Positions 46,225 to 56,348 of a DNA stretch of 64,000 nt are shown here, in pieces. The notes below the pieces were generated by a model, which worked only from the letters and a program-made list of their open reading frames with translations, made no database searches and was not told the origin of the DNA. How positions within the stretch are numbered: the first letter of the stretch is position 1; each line of letters opens with the position of its first letter. This DNA comes from Ignavibacteria bacterium RIFCSPLOWO2_12_FULL_56_21 (GTDB taxonomy: Bacteria > Bacteroidota > Ignavibacteria > UBA10030): assembly GCA_001802945.1 (NCBI GenBank), contig MHAK01000040.1, positions 18,456 through 82,455 on the forward strand. Direction: 5' to 3'. The position numbers and the translations under genes are program-made.

Positions 46225-47937
46225 CTATTGTTCCAATCCCATAAGCTCGCGGGCACCATCCAGGCCCGCTTGCGTGATCTCCGTGCCGCTCAGCAACTTC
46301 GCCACTTCGCGCACCCGTTCTTCGAGGTCAAGCAATCGAAGCGTCGTCGTCGTCCGGCCCTTCCGTTCGAATTTCACGACCGCCATGTGGACGTCTGCCA
46401 GGCCCGCAATCTGCGGGAGGTGGGTGATGGCAATGATCTGATGGTATTGCGCGAGCGACCTCAGACTCTTGCCGACGGACTGAGCGATGCGGCCGCTGAT
46501 GCCGACGTCAATCTCGTCGAACACGAGGAGCGGAAGCCGCTCCGATTTCGCCAGGACCGTCTTGAGCGCCAACATGACACGCGAGACCTCTCCCCCGGAC
46601 GCTACCTTGACGAGAGGTTTTAATTCTTCCCCCGCATTTGTCGACAGAAGGAACTCTACATCGTCCATTCCTTTGGGACCCGCGCCGAAGTGTTCGCGTC
46701 CCGCCTGTAGGCGCGTACGTCCTTTCCCTTCTTCATAGTGAATCATTTCCAGGGCGACTTCAAACCGGCCGTTCGGTATGCCCAACTTCGACATCTCCCC
46801 CGCGACCCCTTTGGCGATTTTCGACGTCAGCTCACGCCTTTTTGTCGATAGTCTCTGTGCCGCTACGGAGGCATCCGAACGATGAGTCTCAACTTTCTCT
46901 GCCAATGTTCGCACTTCCGCGTCGAAATTGTTCGCCATGGCGAACTCACGGCCAATCGTTTCGCGGTGTTGGAGCACTGTATCGAGGGAGCCACCGTATT
47001 TCTTCTTCAGCAACGACATGCGGCCCAAACGCTCTCGTATGAATTCGAGCCGCTCAGGATTGAATTCTACCTTAGAATTGTAGCTTTGGATGAACTTTGT
47101 TATCTCATCGACAATCACCGCCGCCGATGCACATTCATCCCGCACTTGTGCAAACGCTGGGTCGATCTCCGAGAGGTCTTCCAACTGGTTTCGCGCCGCA
47201 ACAAGCTGGTCATGGACCGCTTGCTCGCCTTCGTACAGCATCTGGTGGAGCCTGGCAGTAGCGTCAAACAATTTCTCCGCGTTTTCCAGGATCCGCAACT
47301 CACCCTCCAAGCTTTCCTCTTCGCCCTGGAAGGGTCCGACGTCGTCGATTTCCCTGATCTGGAAATCGTATAGGTCCCTCGCCTGCTTCAACCGCGCCTC
47401 CCGGCCGCGCAGGTCCTTCAGCTTGCCTTCAAGTTCGATCAGGTCCTCGTATGCCCGCCGATACTCCTGAACAAGTCCATCGAGCCGGCCGTAGTCGTCC
47501 AGAAGGTCGAGATGAGTTTCCTTCCTCAGAAGCGATTGATGATCATGCTGACCGTGAAGGTCGACAAGAGCATCGCCAAAGTCCTTCAGGAGGGACAACT
47601 GAACGGGCGAATCGTTAACAAAACACCGGGATTGCCCTTTTGCCGAGACTTCGCGCCGGAGAATTACATCGTCTCCGAGGTCCATACCATGCTGGGCCAC
47701 GAGGAACGACACCTGACGGTTGTCCTTCACCCAGAAAACGCCTTCGACGACAGCTTTCTCGGAGCCCTGGCGAACGTCGTCTGCGCTTGCTCGCTCGCCC
47801 AGCACTATACTGAGCGCATCAATCAGGATGGATTTGCCGGCGCCCGTCTCGCCGGTGATGATGTTGAGACCACTCTGAAACTCAACGTCGACCGACTCGA
47901 TCAGCGCAAAATTGCGAATGGAGAGTGATTTCAGCAT
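46225..47937 (-). CDS. recN: DNA repair ATPase RecN
   Basis: A 570-residue SMC-like protein for double-strand break repair. Walker A is GETGAGKS, the ABC-type signature VASGGEVSRVMLALK, and Walker B LLVFDEIDVGI. A coiled coil fills about 150-400. The ATG at 47937 (MLKSLSIRNFALIESVDVEF) is the family start; the frame upstream is not part of the gene. The 164 bp before it (to 48101) show no further gene. Confidence 0.97.
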   Translation of the reverse strand: MLKSLSIRNFALIESVDVEFQSGLNIITGETGAGKSILIDALSIVLGERASADDVRQGSEKAVVEGVFWVKDNRQVSFLVAQHGMDLGDDVILRREVSAKGQSRCFVNDSPVQLSLLKDFGDALVDLHGQHDHQSLLRKETHLDLLDDYGRLDGLVQEYRRAYEDLIELEGKLKDLRGREARLKQARDLYDFQIREIDDVGPFQGEEESLEGELRILENAEKLFDATARLHQMLYEGEQAVHDQLVAARNQLEDLSEIDPAFAQVRDECASAAVIVDEITKFIQSYNSKVEFNPERLEFIRERLGRMSLLKKKYGGSLDTVLQHRETIGREFAMANNFDAEVRTLAEKVETHRSDASVAAQRLSTKRRELTSKIAKGVAGEMSKLGIPNGRFEVALEMIHYEEGKGRTRLQAGREHFGAGPKGMDDVEFLLSTNAGEELKPLVKVASGGEVSRVMLALKTVLAKSERLPLLVFDEIDVGISGRIAQSVGKSLRSLAQYHQIIAITHLPQIAGLADVHMAVVKFERKGRTTTTLRLLDLEERVREVAKLLSGTEITQAGLDGARELMGLEQ

Positions 47938-48101
47938 GGGAGAGTGGCCTAATGTAAGAAAAAATAGGGGAATCTCCAGACAGGAGGGGGACGTCGAAAA
48001 GAGGAAGGCTGGAAAAGTCTGAGGATGGAGGGCTGGTTTCGGGAGCGAACAAGGAGGAAAGGACCGTCGTGAGTTTGGCGCGTGAGCCTCGAACTTCTCC
48101 T

Positions 48102-48926
48102 TCATTCTTCCCATTCATCAGGGTCGTAGAATTTCAGGTCAGGGACATCGCCGAGAATGCCGTGGAAAAAGGCCAAACGGAAGTATTCTTCCACGGAGGC
48201 TAGGTGCTCTTCATCGAGTCGGTAGTCAAACGCGGCGGCCCGGGAAACGGCCGCGTCGATCGGTAAGCTCTTGACCAGGGCTGTGTCTCGGGCAGCTTCT
48301 TTCCGCACCATCACCCCTCTTTCCATGGCCAGTCGGAGTTCGGAAACCAAAGCCTTGGACCCGTCTTGTTCCCGAAGTGCCCAAAACCCTGAGACAAAGG
48401 GAAGGTCGGTCATATCAGACCATTCCGCATAGAGGTCCAGCACAAAACCTTCGGGTTCCCCCGCGAAAGGGTACGGCCTGTATTCGAGGATCGCATCGTT
48501 CCGTTCGAACGTCGCTGCTGCGATGTCCTCGACCGGGTGAATAGTCACGATCCGGTGCTCGCCGCCGGCAGGGGGAAATTTTTCTGCAAGAAGAATTGAA
48601 GCGAGGACGATCTCGGCATTCGCGCTGAGGTCCGTGGCCATCGTGCGAACTGAGCGGGCATCCGGCCGGATGCGCAGCACTGCGGTGCCGGAGGGAACGG
48701 ATGAAGAAACGGCGATGCCCGGCACAATGCGGTATGAACCGCCATGCCGGGCATAATCGATGGGAGAGACGACCGCGCACTTTATGCCGTTGCGCGCGCC
48801 TGCCAGCATCAATGCAACCCTTGACGGCGAATCGCGGACGAGCTCGACCGTAGCGTCAGGTCGTTCGAACCCGCGCATCAACGGAAGAAACGCCAGCGCG
48901 TCTGGAACCGCGAGGCGCGGTTTCAT
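48102..48926 (-). CDS. MqnA/MqnD-like protein (futalosine-pathway family)
   Basis: A 274-residue periplasmic-binding-like fold. The pattern VRDSPSRVALMLAGARNGIKCAVVSPIDYARHGGSYRIVPGIAVSSSVPSGTAVLRI fits MqnA (chorismate dehydratase) and MqnD of menaquinone synthesis via futalosine: a 'vSsidYa..p.y.ilPgiaISs' core. The C-terminal YRLDEEHLASVEEYFRLAF is also typical. Whether it is MqnA, MqnD or a relative is undecided. It is embedded between rplS and recN. Confidence 0.65.
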   Translation of the reverse strand: MKPRLAVPDALAFLPLMRGFERPDATVELVRDSPSRVALMLAGARNGIKCAVVSPIDYARHGGSYRIVPGIAVSSSVPSGTAVLRIRPDARSVRTMATDLSANAEIVLASILLAEKFPPAGGEHRIVTIHPVEDIAAATFERNDAILEYRPYPFAGEPEGFVLDLYAEWSDMTDLPFVSGFWALREQDGSKALVSELRLAMERGVMVRKEAARDTALVKSLPIDAAVSRAAAFDYRLDEEHLASVEEYFRLAFFHGILGDVPDLKFYDPDEWEE

Positions 48927-48933
48927 TTCCTTC

Positions 48934-49275
48934 TCAGGCGTTGGTCTTCTGCGCCACAGCTTTCGAGGCTAGCTGACGCAAATAGTACAATTTTGCCCGC
49001 CGGACCCTGCCCTCCTTCAGCATCTCGATCTTGGCGATGCGGGGAGAGTGAACTGGGAAGATCCGTTCGACGCCGACGCCGTCCGAAACCTTTCGGACGG
49101 TGAATGTGGCATTCAGGCCGTGTCCCCGCCGGGTCATAACGATTCCCTGAAACTCCTGGATACGCTCTTTTTCCCCTTCTTTTACTTTCACGTGCACGTT
49201 CACCGTGTCGCCGGGTTTGAAGGGGGGAATGTCCGACCGCAACTGCATGGCTTCAACCAATTTAACCTTGTCCAT
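48934..49275 (-). CDS. rplS: 50S ribosomal protein L19
   Basis: A 113-residue protein with the complete L19 pattern ([56 protein letters not shown]). It lies at the interface of 16S and 23S rRNA. It follows trmD as in the conserved ffh-rpsP-khpA-rimM-trmD-rplS cluster. Confidence 0.98.
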   Translation of the reverse strand: MDKVKLVEAMQLRSDIPPFKPGDTVNVHVKVKEGEKERIQEFQGIVMTRRGHGLNATFTVRKVSDGVGVERIFPVHSPRIAKIEMLKEGRVRRAKLYYLRQLASKAVAQKTNA

Positions 49276-49310
49276 CGCACTGCTCCACGTATTCGACTTG
49301 TGTTATAAGT

Positions 49311-49988
49311 TCACGAATTCAACAGATCGTTGCGTCGCGATCTGGTCCGCTCCGTCCGTTGGCGGTCCCGCCACTCCTGAATAAGCTTATGGTCCCCGCT
49401 CAACAACTCGTCGGGCACCTTCATGCCCCGATATTCGGGCGGCCGCGTATATTCAGGGCTGCCCAGGAGTCCGTCCTGGAATGAATCGGAGAGCGCCGAC
49501 TCACCGTCGTTCAAAACTCCGGGGATTAAACGAACGACGGCGTCCACCACCATAGCAGCAGCCAACTCGCCCCCAGTCAGCACAAAGTCCCCGATCGAGA
49601 TCTCTTTCGTGACGAGCGCCCGGCGAACGCGCTCGTCCACCCCTTTGTAATGGCCGCAAATTATGAGAAGATTTTCGCGCAGCGAGAGTTCATTTGCGGT
49701 CCGCTGGTTGAAAGGAACACCGTCCGCCGTCATTAAGACGGTCTCATCATACGTGCGTTGAGCACGAAGCGCATCTACACACTCGAAAATCGGCTCCGGC
49801 TTCAAAACCATGCCCGATCCCCCGCCGTACGGTGTATCGTCAATCGTCTGATGTTTGTCGTGAGCGTAGTCCCGGATATCGTGCACGTGCAGCGTCACCA
49901 GGCCCTTCACCTGTGCACGCTTCAGGATGCTCTCCTGAAACGGGCTGTCTAGGAGGCGGGGAAGCCCTGTCAGGATGTCGATCCTCAT
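49311..49988 (-). CDS. trmD: tRNA (guanine-N1)-methyltransferase
   Basis: A 225-residue SPOUT enzyme that methylates G37 of tRNAs. The knot motif ICGHYKGVDERV and the SAM-binding EISIGDFVLTGGELAA are complete, as is the substrate loop around DTPYGGGSGMV. Two bases separate it from rimM. Confidence 0.98.
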   Translation of the reverse strand: MRIDILTGLPRLLDSPFQESILKRAQVKGLVTLHVHDIRDYAHDKHQTIDDTPYGGGSGMVLKPEPIFECVDALRAQRTYDETVLMTADGVPFNQRTANELSLRENLLIICGHYKGVDERVRRALVTKEISIGDFVLTGGELAAAMVVDAVVRLIPGVLNDGESALSDSFQDGLLGSPEYTRPPEYRGMKVPDELLSGDHKLIQEWRDRQRTERTRSRRNDLLNS

Positions 49989-49990
49989 GG

Positions 49991-50527
49991 CTATTCGAAG
50001 AGCCCTTCGGTCCGGGCTACCACCACTCTACGGCGCTTGATATCCACGCTCCGGATCCAGTGCTTTACGGCCGGCACCAATACCTCCTGGGAGCCGGTCC
50101 AGACTCCCCAAGCATCGCCGCCGGGAAGGGAATACACCTCGCGGATCACACCAAGGGGAATTCCATCTTCCGATTTTACTTCGCATCCGATCAGGTCGTC
50201 GATACGAACAGTCCCGCGTTTGGGACGAACCGTGTCGGCTTCCTGAACGAAGATGAATGCTCCCCGGTGCTGTTCGGACTTCGATCTGTCGCGCCACGAT
50301 TCGATGCGCACCAGAACACCGTTACCCTGAACACGAACCTCGGATATCTTCGCCGGGAAAGCGGACTCGGCAGACCGACCTATCCAGATATCGGACAAAC
50401 CGCGGAGTCGATCCGGACCATCACACAGCAATTCGACTTTTAAGTCGCCCGCGAGCCCGACGGCTTTCACGAACCTGGCAACAGCCGTCAAATGCGGAGC
50501 ATTGGTTGGTTCAACCGACGATTTCAA
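49991..50527 (-). CDS. rimM: 16S rRNA processing protein RimM
   Basis: A 178-residue 30S maturation factor. The N-terminal FVKAVGLAGDLKVELL is the RimM core and the PRC-barrel domain (about 95-175) has GDAWGVWTG...VLVPAVKHWI. The TTG at 50527 overlaps the khpA end by 17 bp. A later TTG at 50491 is closer to the usual start, so the start is uncertain. Confidence 0.92.
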   Translation of the reverse strand: MKSSVEPTNAPHLTAVARFVKAVGLAGDLKVELLCDGPDRLRGLSDIWIGRSAESAFPAKISEVRVQGNGVLVRIESWRDRSKSEQHRGAFIFVQEADTVRPKRGTVRIDDLIGCEVKSEDGIPLGVIREVYSLPGGDAWGVWTGSQEVLVPAVKHWIRSVDIKRRRVVVARTEGLFE

Positions 50528-50741
50528 GAAGTGCGCGTTTGCCTTGTTTGGCGGCGACAGCTCTTAGAAGCGTCCGCAATGCAGCTGCGGTTCTCCCTTC
50601 CTTGCCGATGATCTTGCCGACTTCGCCTTCGCCCACAGAAAGCCTGAACACAAGTCCATCGTCGCGTTCTTCGGTCGCCACCATGATCTTCTCTGGCTGA
50701 TCGACCAAATGCCTTACCATGAATTCCAGAAATTCTTTCAT
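50511..50741 (-). CDS. khpA: KH-domain RNA-binding protein KhpA
   Basis: A 76-residue KH protein; GKIIGKEGRTAAALRTLLRAVA is the KH signature (G-x-x-G loop as G-K-E-G). The ATG at 50741 follows a very strong SD (GGAGGTGG), better than the upstream in-frame start. It sits in its conserved place between rpsP and rimM. Confidence 0.95.
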   Translation of the reverse strand: MKEFLEFMVRHLVDQPEKIMVATEERDDGLVFRLSVGEGEVGKIIGKEGRTAAALRTLLRAVAAKQGKRALLEIVG

Positions 50742-50846
50742 GCATCCACCTCCGTCTCCGATCCCAAACATATCACGGGATGCTTGTATGCGGCCTGCCA
50801 GCGCGACAAGCCGTTGCCTGCAATCGTACTTCCGGCGTGACCGCGG

Positions 50847-51275
50847 TTACGCGGCAGCCGGTGCTTCAGGCGCCGCCGGTTCAGCGGCCGGTGCTGCCAA
50901 CTTTTTCTTGCGCTCCGCCCGTCGCACCTTACGGTCCTTTTCACGCGTTTGCCGGTCAGCCTGCTGCATGGTCCAACGTTCAGTCACCTTTGCAATCGTC
51001 GCCTCATCTTTGCCCTGCCGGATCAACGTCCAGCGAAGCCAAAAACCCGTGCGGCGCAGCAATGAACGGACGGTATCGGACGGTTGAGCGCCTTTGCGCA
51101 GCCAAAATTCGACCCTTGCTTCCTTAACGGCGATGACCGCCGGGTTCGCGTGAGGGTCGTACTGACCCACGGTCTCAAGAAACCGGCCGTCACGCGGCGA
51201 CCGCGTATCTGTCGCGACCACTTTATAGATGGGATGGGCTTTCTTGCCTTCCCTGCGCAAACGAAGTTTGACCAC
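50847..51275 (-). CDS. rpsP: 30S ribosomal protein S16
   Basis: A 142-residue S16 with MVKLRLRREGKKAHPIYKVVATD and GRFLETVGQYDP. The first ~85 residues are the ribosomal core; after this come a basic segment and an Ala/Pro/Glu-rich tail (AAPAAEPAAPEAPAAA), a common lineage-specific extension. Confidence 0.97.
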   Translation of the reverse strand: MVKLRLRREGKKAHPIYKVVATDTRSPRDGRFLETVGQYDPHANPAVIAVKEARVEFWLRKGAQPSDTVRSLLRRTGFWLRWTLIRQGKDEATIAKVTERWTMQQADRQTREKDRKVRRAERKKKLAAPAAEPAAPEAPAAA

Positions 51276-51331
51276 TGAGATACTCCTGCTTGTGAACCGT
51301 ATGTTGTTCGGACTATTATGGTTGCAGACGT

Positions 51332-52663
51332 TCAGCCCATGGGGAGGCGGAAACCCTGCATCCCCCGGCGGAGTCCGCCTTTCGAAAACTTCTTCATCAA
51401 CTTTTGCATATCGTCGAATTGTTTCAGGAGACGATTGACGTGTTGCACCGTCGTCCCGCTGCCGAGCGCGATCCTTCGCCTGCGGCTTCCGTTGATGACT
51501 GCCGGCCGCTCTCGCTCGTGCGGTGTCATCGACAGGATCATCGCCTCAATACGGACAAGGTCACGTTCATCCACGTTCGCTTTGCCCTGCATACGGCTCA
51601 TGCCCGGCACCATGGCCATGACCTGGTCGATCGGTCCCATCTTTCGCATCTCCCTCAACTGCTCCAGGAAATCCATCAGCGTGAAGGAGGACTTCCGGAG
51701 CTTCTCCTGTAACCGGACGGCCTGTTCGCCGTTGAAGGACTGTTGCGCTTTCTCGACGAGCGTTACGATATCGCCCATTCCCAGAATTCGGGAAGCCATC
51801 CTGTCGGGGTGGAAGGGTTCGAGCGCATCCGTTTTTTCCCCCGTCCCGACGAATTTGACCGGCTTTTGGACGATCGAACGAATCGACAACGCGGCCCCTC
51901 CACGAGCATCGCCGTCAAGCTTTGTAAGCACGATCCCGTCAAACCCGAGCCGCTCATTGAATGTTCTTGCCGTCGTGACCGCATCCTGTCCGGTCATGGC
52001 ATCAACGACGAACAGCGTTTCGTGAGGATGCACGGCGTCCCGCACGGCTTCCACTTCCCTCATCATTTCTTCATCGATGTGCAGACGTCCCGCGGTATCG
52101 ATGATGACAGTATCGCGAACGTTGCGCTGCGCATGCACAACTCCTGCACGGGCAATGGCCACGGCATCTCGTGTCGTCCGATCACTGAACACGGGGATGC
52201 CGATCTGACGTCCCAATGCCTCAAGCTGATCGATCGCTGCCGGCCGGTACACATCAACCGCCACCAGCAGCGGAAGATTCCCCTTCGACGCAAGGAGACG
52301 CGCCAGCTTTGCCGAAAACGTCGTTTTTCCCGAACCCTGGAGGCCCGCAACAAGGATTACCGTGGGCGGGTTCTGGCTGTGTACGATGTCAGCGCGGACG
52401 CTCCCAAGCAGACGGACCATTTCATCGTGGATGATCTTGACGATGAGTTGGCCCGGTGTGACGCTTGACAGTACTTCCTGCCCGAGCGCTCGTTTTCGCA
52501 CTTCCTCGATGAAGTCCCGAACAACGAGGAAATTGACGTCCGCATCGAGCAATGCACGCCGAACTTCCCGCAAGGATTCATCGATGTTCTCGGGTGTCAG
52601 CCTGCCCTGACCGCGCAACTTCCGAAAAACCGCTTCGAGCTTTTGGCTGAGATTTTCGAACAT
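51332..52663 (-). CDS. ffh: Signal recognition particle protein Ffh
   Basis: A 443-residue SRP54 GTPase. Domains: N (1-90), G with GLQGSGKTT, DTAGRLHID and TKLDGDARGG, then the Met-rich M domain (MVPGMSRMQG...). It targets membrane proteins co-translationally with 4.5S RNA. The ATG at 52663 is the family start. It opens the conserved ribosomal cluster that runs down to rplS. Confidence 0.98.
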   Translation of the reverse strand: MFENLSQKLEAVFRKLRGQGRLTPENIDESLREVRRALLDADVNFLVVRDFIEEVRKRALGQEVLSSVTPGQLIVKIIHDEMVRLLGSVRADIVHSQNPPTVILVAGLQGSGKTTFSAKLARLLASKGNLPLLVAVDVYRPAAIDQLEALGRQIGIPVFSDRTTRDAVAIARAGVVHAQRNVRDTVIIDTAGRLHIDEEMMREVEAVRDAVHPHETLFVVDAMTGQDAVTTARTFNERLGFDGIVLTKLDGDARGGAALSIRSIVQKPVKFVGTGEKTDALEPFHPDRMASRILGMGDIVTLVEKAQQSFNGEQAVRLQEKLRKSSFTLMDFLEQLREMRKMGPIDQVMAMVPGMSRMQGKANVDERDLVRIEAMILSMTPHERERPAVINGSRRRRIALGSGTTVQHVNRLLKQFDDMQKLMKKFSKGGLRRGMQGFRLPMG

Positions 52664-52781
52664 CGCTGGGGTCGACCTCACCCGGAATTCTGCGCCGGGG
52701 GATTCGTCGGCATGGTAAAAGTTTATAAAGATAGCAAAAGAATGGCCTGTACACAAGGGATTTGGGGCCATTCCGAAGAAC

Positions 52782-52819
52782 AAAAAAAGCCGTCCCGATG
52801 CTTGACAACGGGACGGCTT
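52782..52819 (-). terminator. Terminator of the atp operon
   Basis: An 11-bp stem (AAGCCGTCCCG 52787-52797; CGGGACGGCTT 52809-52819) with a run of seven A's before it, giving a U run on the minus strand, 17 bp after the atpG stop. Confidence 0.88.
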
Positions 52820-52835
52820 GTGCGAGTGTGAAATC

Positions 52836-53726
52836 TTACCCCGCTTTCTTCAATGCCTCAGCACCGCTAACAATCTCCAGCAATTCCTTTGTTATCCCTG
52901 CCTGTCGCGCCTTGTTGTAGGACAAGGTCAGCACGCGGATGAGCTCCTTTGCATTCTCAGTGGCATTTCCCATGGCGGACATCCTCGCTCCCTGCTCGGC
53001 GGCGTTCGATTCCAAAAGGATCCGCCACATTTGGAAATTGAGATGTTTCGGAAGGAGCTCGGACAGGATCTCTCCAGAAGACGGCTCGTAGATGTATTCT
53101 GACGATGCACCCTCTTTCTTCCCTGCGACTTCCGACTGGGCTATGGGAAGAAATTGCTCGATCACGGTCTTCTGCTGCACAACATTCTTGAACTCATTAT
53201 AGACCACGTCGACATGATCAACAGTCCCGGACTTGAACCACTCTGTCAGCTCATGTGCGACCGACTGCGCCGTCGGAAATTGAAGGTTGCCGAAGATGCC
53301 AACATGCCGCGCAGCGATGTCAAAGCCGCGCTTTCCGAAATGATCGGCCCCCTTTTTTCCCACAACCACTACCCGAACTTCCACAGGTGCTCCTGACCCC
53401 GGCGCGGTCAGTTTCTTGATATGATCCGCGGCAGCTCGAATGACATTGCTATTGAAGGCGCCGCACAATCCGCGGTCCCCCGTCACAACGACAACAACCG
53501 ATCTGTGCACCTCGCGCTTTTCAAATAACGGACTCGAACCGGACGGAGCCGCCAACGCGAGATTGCCCAGCAGCTTGCGCATGGTTCGGGCGTAGGGCCT
53601 CGCCGCGAGGATGGCTTCTTGTGCGCGACGGAGCTTGGCAGCGGCGACCATCTTCATCGCCTTCGTAATCTTCTGCGTGCTTTTGACGCCGCTGATGCGG
53701 CGCCGGATCTCACGGAGGGTCGCCAC
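52836..53726 (-). CDS. atpG: ATP synthase F1 gamma subunit
   Basis: A 296-residue rotor shaft. The N-terminal ATLREIRRRISGVKSTQKITKAMKMVAAAKLRRAQ and the C-terminal AMGNATENAKELIRVLTLSYNKARQAGITKELLEIVSGAEAL are the classical coiled-coil ends. It is the last gene of the operon, so atpD and atpC must be elsewhere. Confidence 0.98.
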   Translation of the reverse strand: MATLREIRRRISGVKSTQKITKAMKMVAAAKLRRAQEAILAARPYARTMRKLLGNLALAAPSGSSPLFEKREVHRSVVVVVTGDRGLCGAFNSNVIRAAADHIKKLTAPGSGAPVEVRVVVVGKKGADHFGKRGFDIAARHVGIFGNLQFPTAQSVAHELTEWFKSGTVDHVDVVYNEFKNVVQQKTVIEQFLPIAQSEVAGKKEGASSEYIYEPSSGEILSELLPKHLNFQMWRILLESNAAEQGARMSAMGNATENAKELIRVLTLSYNKARQAGITKELLEIVSGAEALKKAG

Positions 53727-53727
53727 G

Positions 53728-55281
53728 TTACTTTGCCGTCATCCTGAAGCGTAACACGAATTCCTTCGCGATTGCATGGAGCTCCTGTTCCGTTTCCTTG
53801 GACAGGTCCTTCGACTCACTGATCCGGTCAAGGATGTTTTGATGCTTCATCTCCATCATTTCATGGAATTCTTTTTCAAAGCGGCGTACATCGGCCAATT
53901 CAACCTCGTCCAGATATCCATTCGTGCCGAGAAAAATTCCGACAACCTGCTTTTCGATCGGCATGGGCACGTACTGGTCCTGCTTGAGCAATTCCACAAG
54001 ACGCGAACCGCGCCGCAGGGCTTGCTGGGTTGCTTTGTCAAGGTCGGAACCGAATTTTGCGAACGCTTCGAGCTCGCGGTATTGGGCCAGTTCCAGACGG
54101 AGACGTCCGGCAACGCGGCGAAGCGCTTTGATCTGCGCATTACCGCCGACACGGGAAACCGAGATGCCGACGTTGATAGCGGGACGAATACCCGAATTGA
54201 ACAGGCCCGGCTCAAGGTAGATCTGCCCGTCCGTGATGGAAATGACGTTGGTCGGGATATATGCGGAAACGTCGCCTGCCTGGGTCTCGATGATCGGTAG
54301 AGCGGTCAGTGATCCGCCGCCCAGGTCGTCGCTCAATTTTGAGGACCGCTCGAGAAGCCGTGAATGGAGATAGAACACGTCGCCCGGGTATGCTTCGCGT
54401 CCGGGGGGCCGACGCAGCAAGAGCGACATTTGGCGGTAGGCCTGGGCGTGTTTGGATAGATCGTCGTACACCACCAGCGCGTGCCGGCCGGAATCCCGGA
54501 AGAACTCACCCAAGGTCGCGCCGGCATACGGGGCGATGAACTGCAGCGGCGCGCTGTCGGAAGCGGAAGCCAGAATGACGGTCGTGTAGTCCATCGCACC
54601 CTGCTCTTCGAGCTTGGCGACGACCTGCGCAACTGTCGACCCTTTCTGGCCGATGGCAACATAGATGCAGTACACGGGCTTGATCCCGAGCTGCTTTGCC
54701 CGTTCGGAATGAGTGTGTCTTTGATTGATGATCGCGTCGATCCCCACTGCAGTCTTGCCAGTCTGGCGATCTCCAATGATCAGTTCGCGCTGACCGCGGC
54801 CGATGGGGATCATGCCGTCGACCGCTTTGATCCCGGTTTGAAGCGGTTCCTTCACGGGTGCGCGGGCTATGACGCCAAGCGCTTTTCGTTCAAGAGGCAG
54901 AAGCTTGTCGGCTTTCACGGGGCCTTTGCCGTCCGCGGGTTGGCCGAGCGGATTGATAACGCGGCCGAGCATCGCCTCGCCGACCGGCATCGAGGCGACC
55001 CTGCCGGTGCGTTTGACCGTGTCGCCTTCCTTGATGTGCGTGCTTTCTCCGAAGATAACGACACCGACGTTGTCCTCTTCGAGGTTCAACGCCATGCCGA
55101 AGACATTTCCCGGGAATTCGACGAGCTCGGAGTACATAACTTTTGAAAGTCCGTACACGCGCGCGATGCCGTCGCCGACCTGCAGCACGGTGCCGACATC
55201 GTACACGTCGACTTCTTTTTCAAATCCGGACAGTTGTTTTCGAAGTATTGCCGAAACCTCGTCTGGTCTCACTTCTGCCAT
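53728..55281 (-). CDS. atpA: ATP synthase F1 alpha subunit
   Basis: A 517-residue non-catalytic nucleotide-binding subunit. Walker A is GDRQTGKT, the region [15 protein letters not shown] and the [41 protein letters not shown] stretch are typical; the 'arginine finger' lies in [11 protein letters not shown]. The N-terminal Glu/Val-rich crown is normal. Confidence 0.98.
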   Translation of the reverse strand: MAEVRPDEVSAILRKQLSGFEKEVDVYDVGTVLQVGDGIARVYGLSKVMYSELVEFPGNVFGMALNLEEDNVGVVIFGESTHIKEGDTVKRTGRVASMPVGEAMLGRVINPLGQPADGKGPVKADKLLPLERKALGVIARAPVKEPLQTGIKAVDGMIPIGRGQRELIIGDRQTGKTAVGIDAIINQRHTHSERAKQLGIKPVYCIYVAIGQKGSTVAQVVAKLEEQGAMDYTTVILASASDSAPLQFIAPYAGATLGEFFRDSGRHALVVYDDLSKHAQAYRQMSLLLRRPPGREAYPGDVFYLHSRLLERSSKLSDDLGGGSLTALPIIETQAGDVSAYIPTNVISITDGQIYLEPGLFNSGIRPAINVGISVSRVGGNAQIKALRRVAGRLRLELAQYRELEAFAKFGSDLDKATQQALRRGSRLVELLKQDQYVPMPIEKQVVGIFLGTNGYLDEVELADVRRFEKEFHEMMEMKHQNILDRISESKDLSKETEQELHAIAKEFVLRFRMTAK

Positions 55282-55304
55282 GTTCGATCCTTAGGAATGT
55301 TCGC

Positions 55305-55856
55305 TCAATTGATGCTTTCGACGGCGTTCAACCGCTTCCGAAGCAACTCAAGCTGTCTGCTGAGCGTGCCGTCAAAGACGGTGTCGCCGACCCGCGCCCG
55401 AAAACCACCTTTGACCGCCTTGTCGATGCTGAAAGTGATCCGGACCTTCTTGCGAGTGACCGATTCAAAATGCTCCTGGAGCTTCCGGTTCTGATCTCCG
55501 GAAAGGTCCGCAGCCGCCACCACTTCAACGGTGATGATGCCCAAACGCTCGTCCCGAAGACGCAGAAACTCCTCGACCATCTCCGGAATCGCTGATTCAC
55601 GCCGTTTCTCGACGACAATCCGCAAAAAATCCATCGTCACGGGCTGGACTTTGGCCTCAAAAATGGAACGAAGGGCCGACAGCTTCTGCTCCATTCTGAG
55701 GACGGGGCTTTTCAGCAACAACAGGAGGTCCCTCGATCCATGGATCGTGTTCCGCAGAAGGTCCATGTCCGCAGCCACTTGTTCTTCGCGCTTGGCGTCC
55801 GCGGCAGAGCCGAGGAGTGCTTCCGCATACCGTCGCGCTACGCGTTCCTGACTCAT
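55305..55856 (-). CDS. atpH: ATP synthase F1 delta subunit
   Basis: A 183-residue stator link. It has the N-terminal RVARRYAEALLG helix bundle and the C-terminal G-F-R-A-R-V-G-D-T-V-F-D-G-T signature. Its start lies 6 bp after the atpF stop. Confidence 0.95.
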   Translation of the reverse strand: MSQERVARRYAEALLGSAADAKREEQVAADMDLLRNTIHGSRDLLLLLKSPVLRMEQKLSALRSIFEAKVQPVTMDFLRIVVEKRRESAIPEMVEEFLRLRDERLGIITVEVVAAADLSGDQNRKLQEHFESVTRKKVRITFSIDKAVKGGFRARVGDTVFDGTLSRQLELLRKRLNAVESIN

Positions 55857-55862
55857 CGATGC

Positions 55863-56348
55863 TCAGTTGTTCGGAAGTTGTTTAATGAAAGCGTCGACGA
55901 CCTTTTTTTGCTTTGCGGCGTCAAGCGACTCGTCCAAGATCTTCTCCGCCGCCTTGATAGCAAGGTCCGCAACTTCCGACCGCAGCTGCAGCCGGGCGGC
56001 ATCGAGATCGCGCCGGATCTCATCCTGCGCCTTGCTCAATTCGAGGCGGGCTTGTTGCTGCGCCTTCACGACGATCTCTTCCTTCATTTTCTCCGCCACA
56101 GAGCGTGCCTCGCGGATCATGCTCTGGTATTCTTCTTCAGCGCGCGCGAGGTTCTCCTGGTTCTTTCTGATCATCTCCGCAGCTTCCGTGCGGGCTTTCT
56201 CCGCCAGGTCGAGCGCATCGCGGATCTTGCCTTCTCGTTCCTGCAGTGCCTGCAGCATGGGACGCCAGGCAAATTTCCCGAGCAGCGAGGCCAGAACGAT
56301 GAACGTCATGATCGTCCAGATGATGAGGCCGGGGTTGATATCGAACAT
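55863..56348 (-). CDS. atpF: ATP synthase F0 b subunit
   Basis: A 161-residue stator: one N-terminal membrane helix (LIIWTIMTFIVLASLLGKFAW) and a long charged coiled coil. Only one b-type gene is present, so the stator is a homodimer. Confidence 0.95.
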   Translation of the reverse strand: MFDINPGLIIWTIMTFIVLASLLGKFAWRPMLQALQEREGKIRDALDLAEKARTEAAEMIRKNQENLARAEEEYQSMIREARSVAEKMKEEIVVKAQQQARLELSKAQDEIRRDLDAARLQLRSEVADLAIKAAEKILDESLDAAKQKKVVDAFIKQLPNN

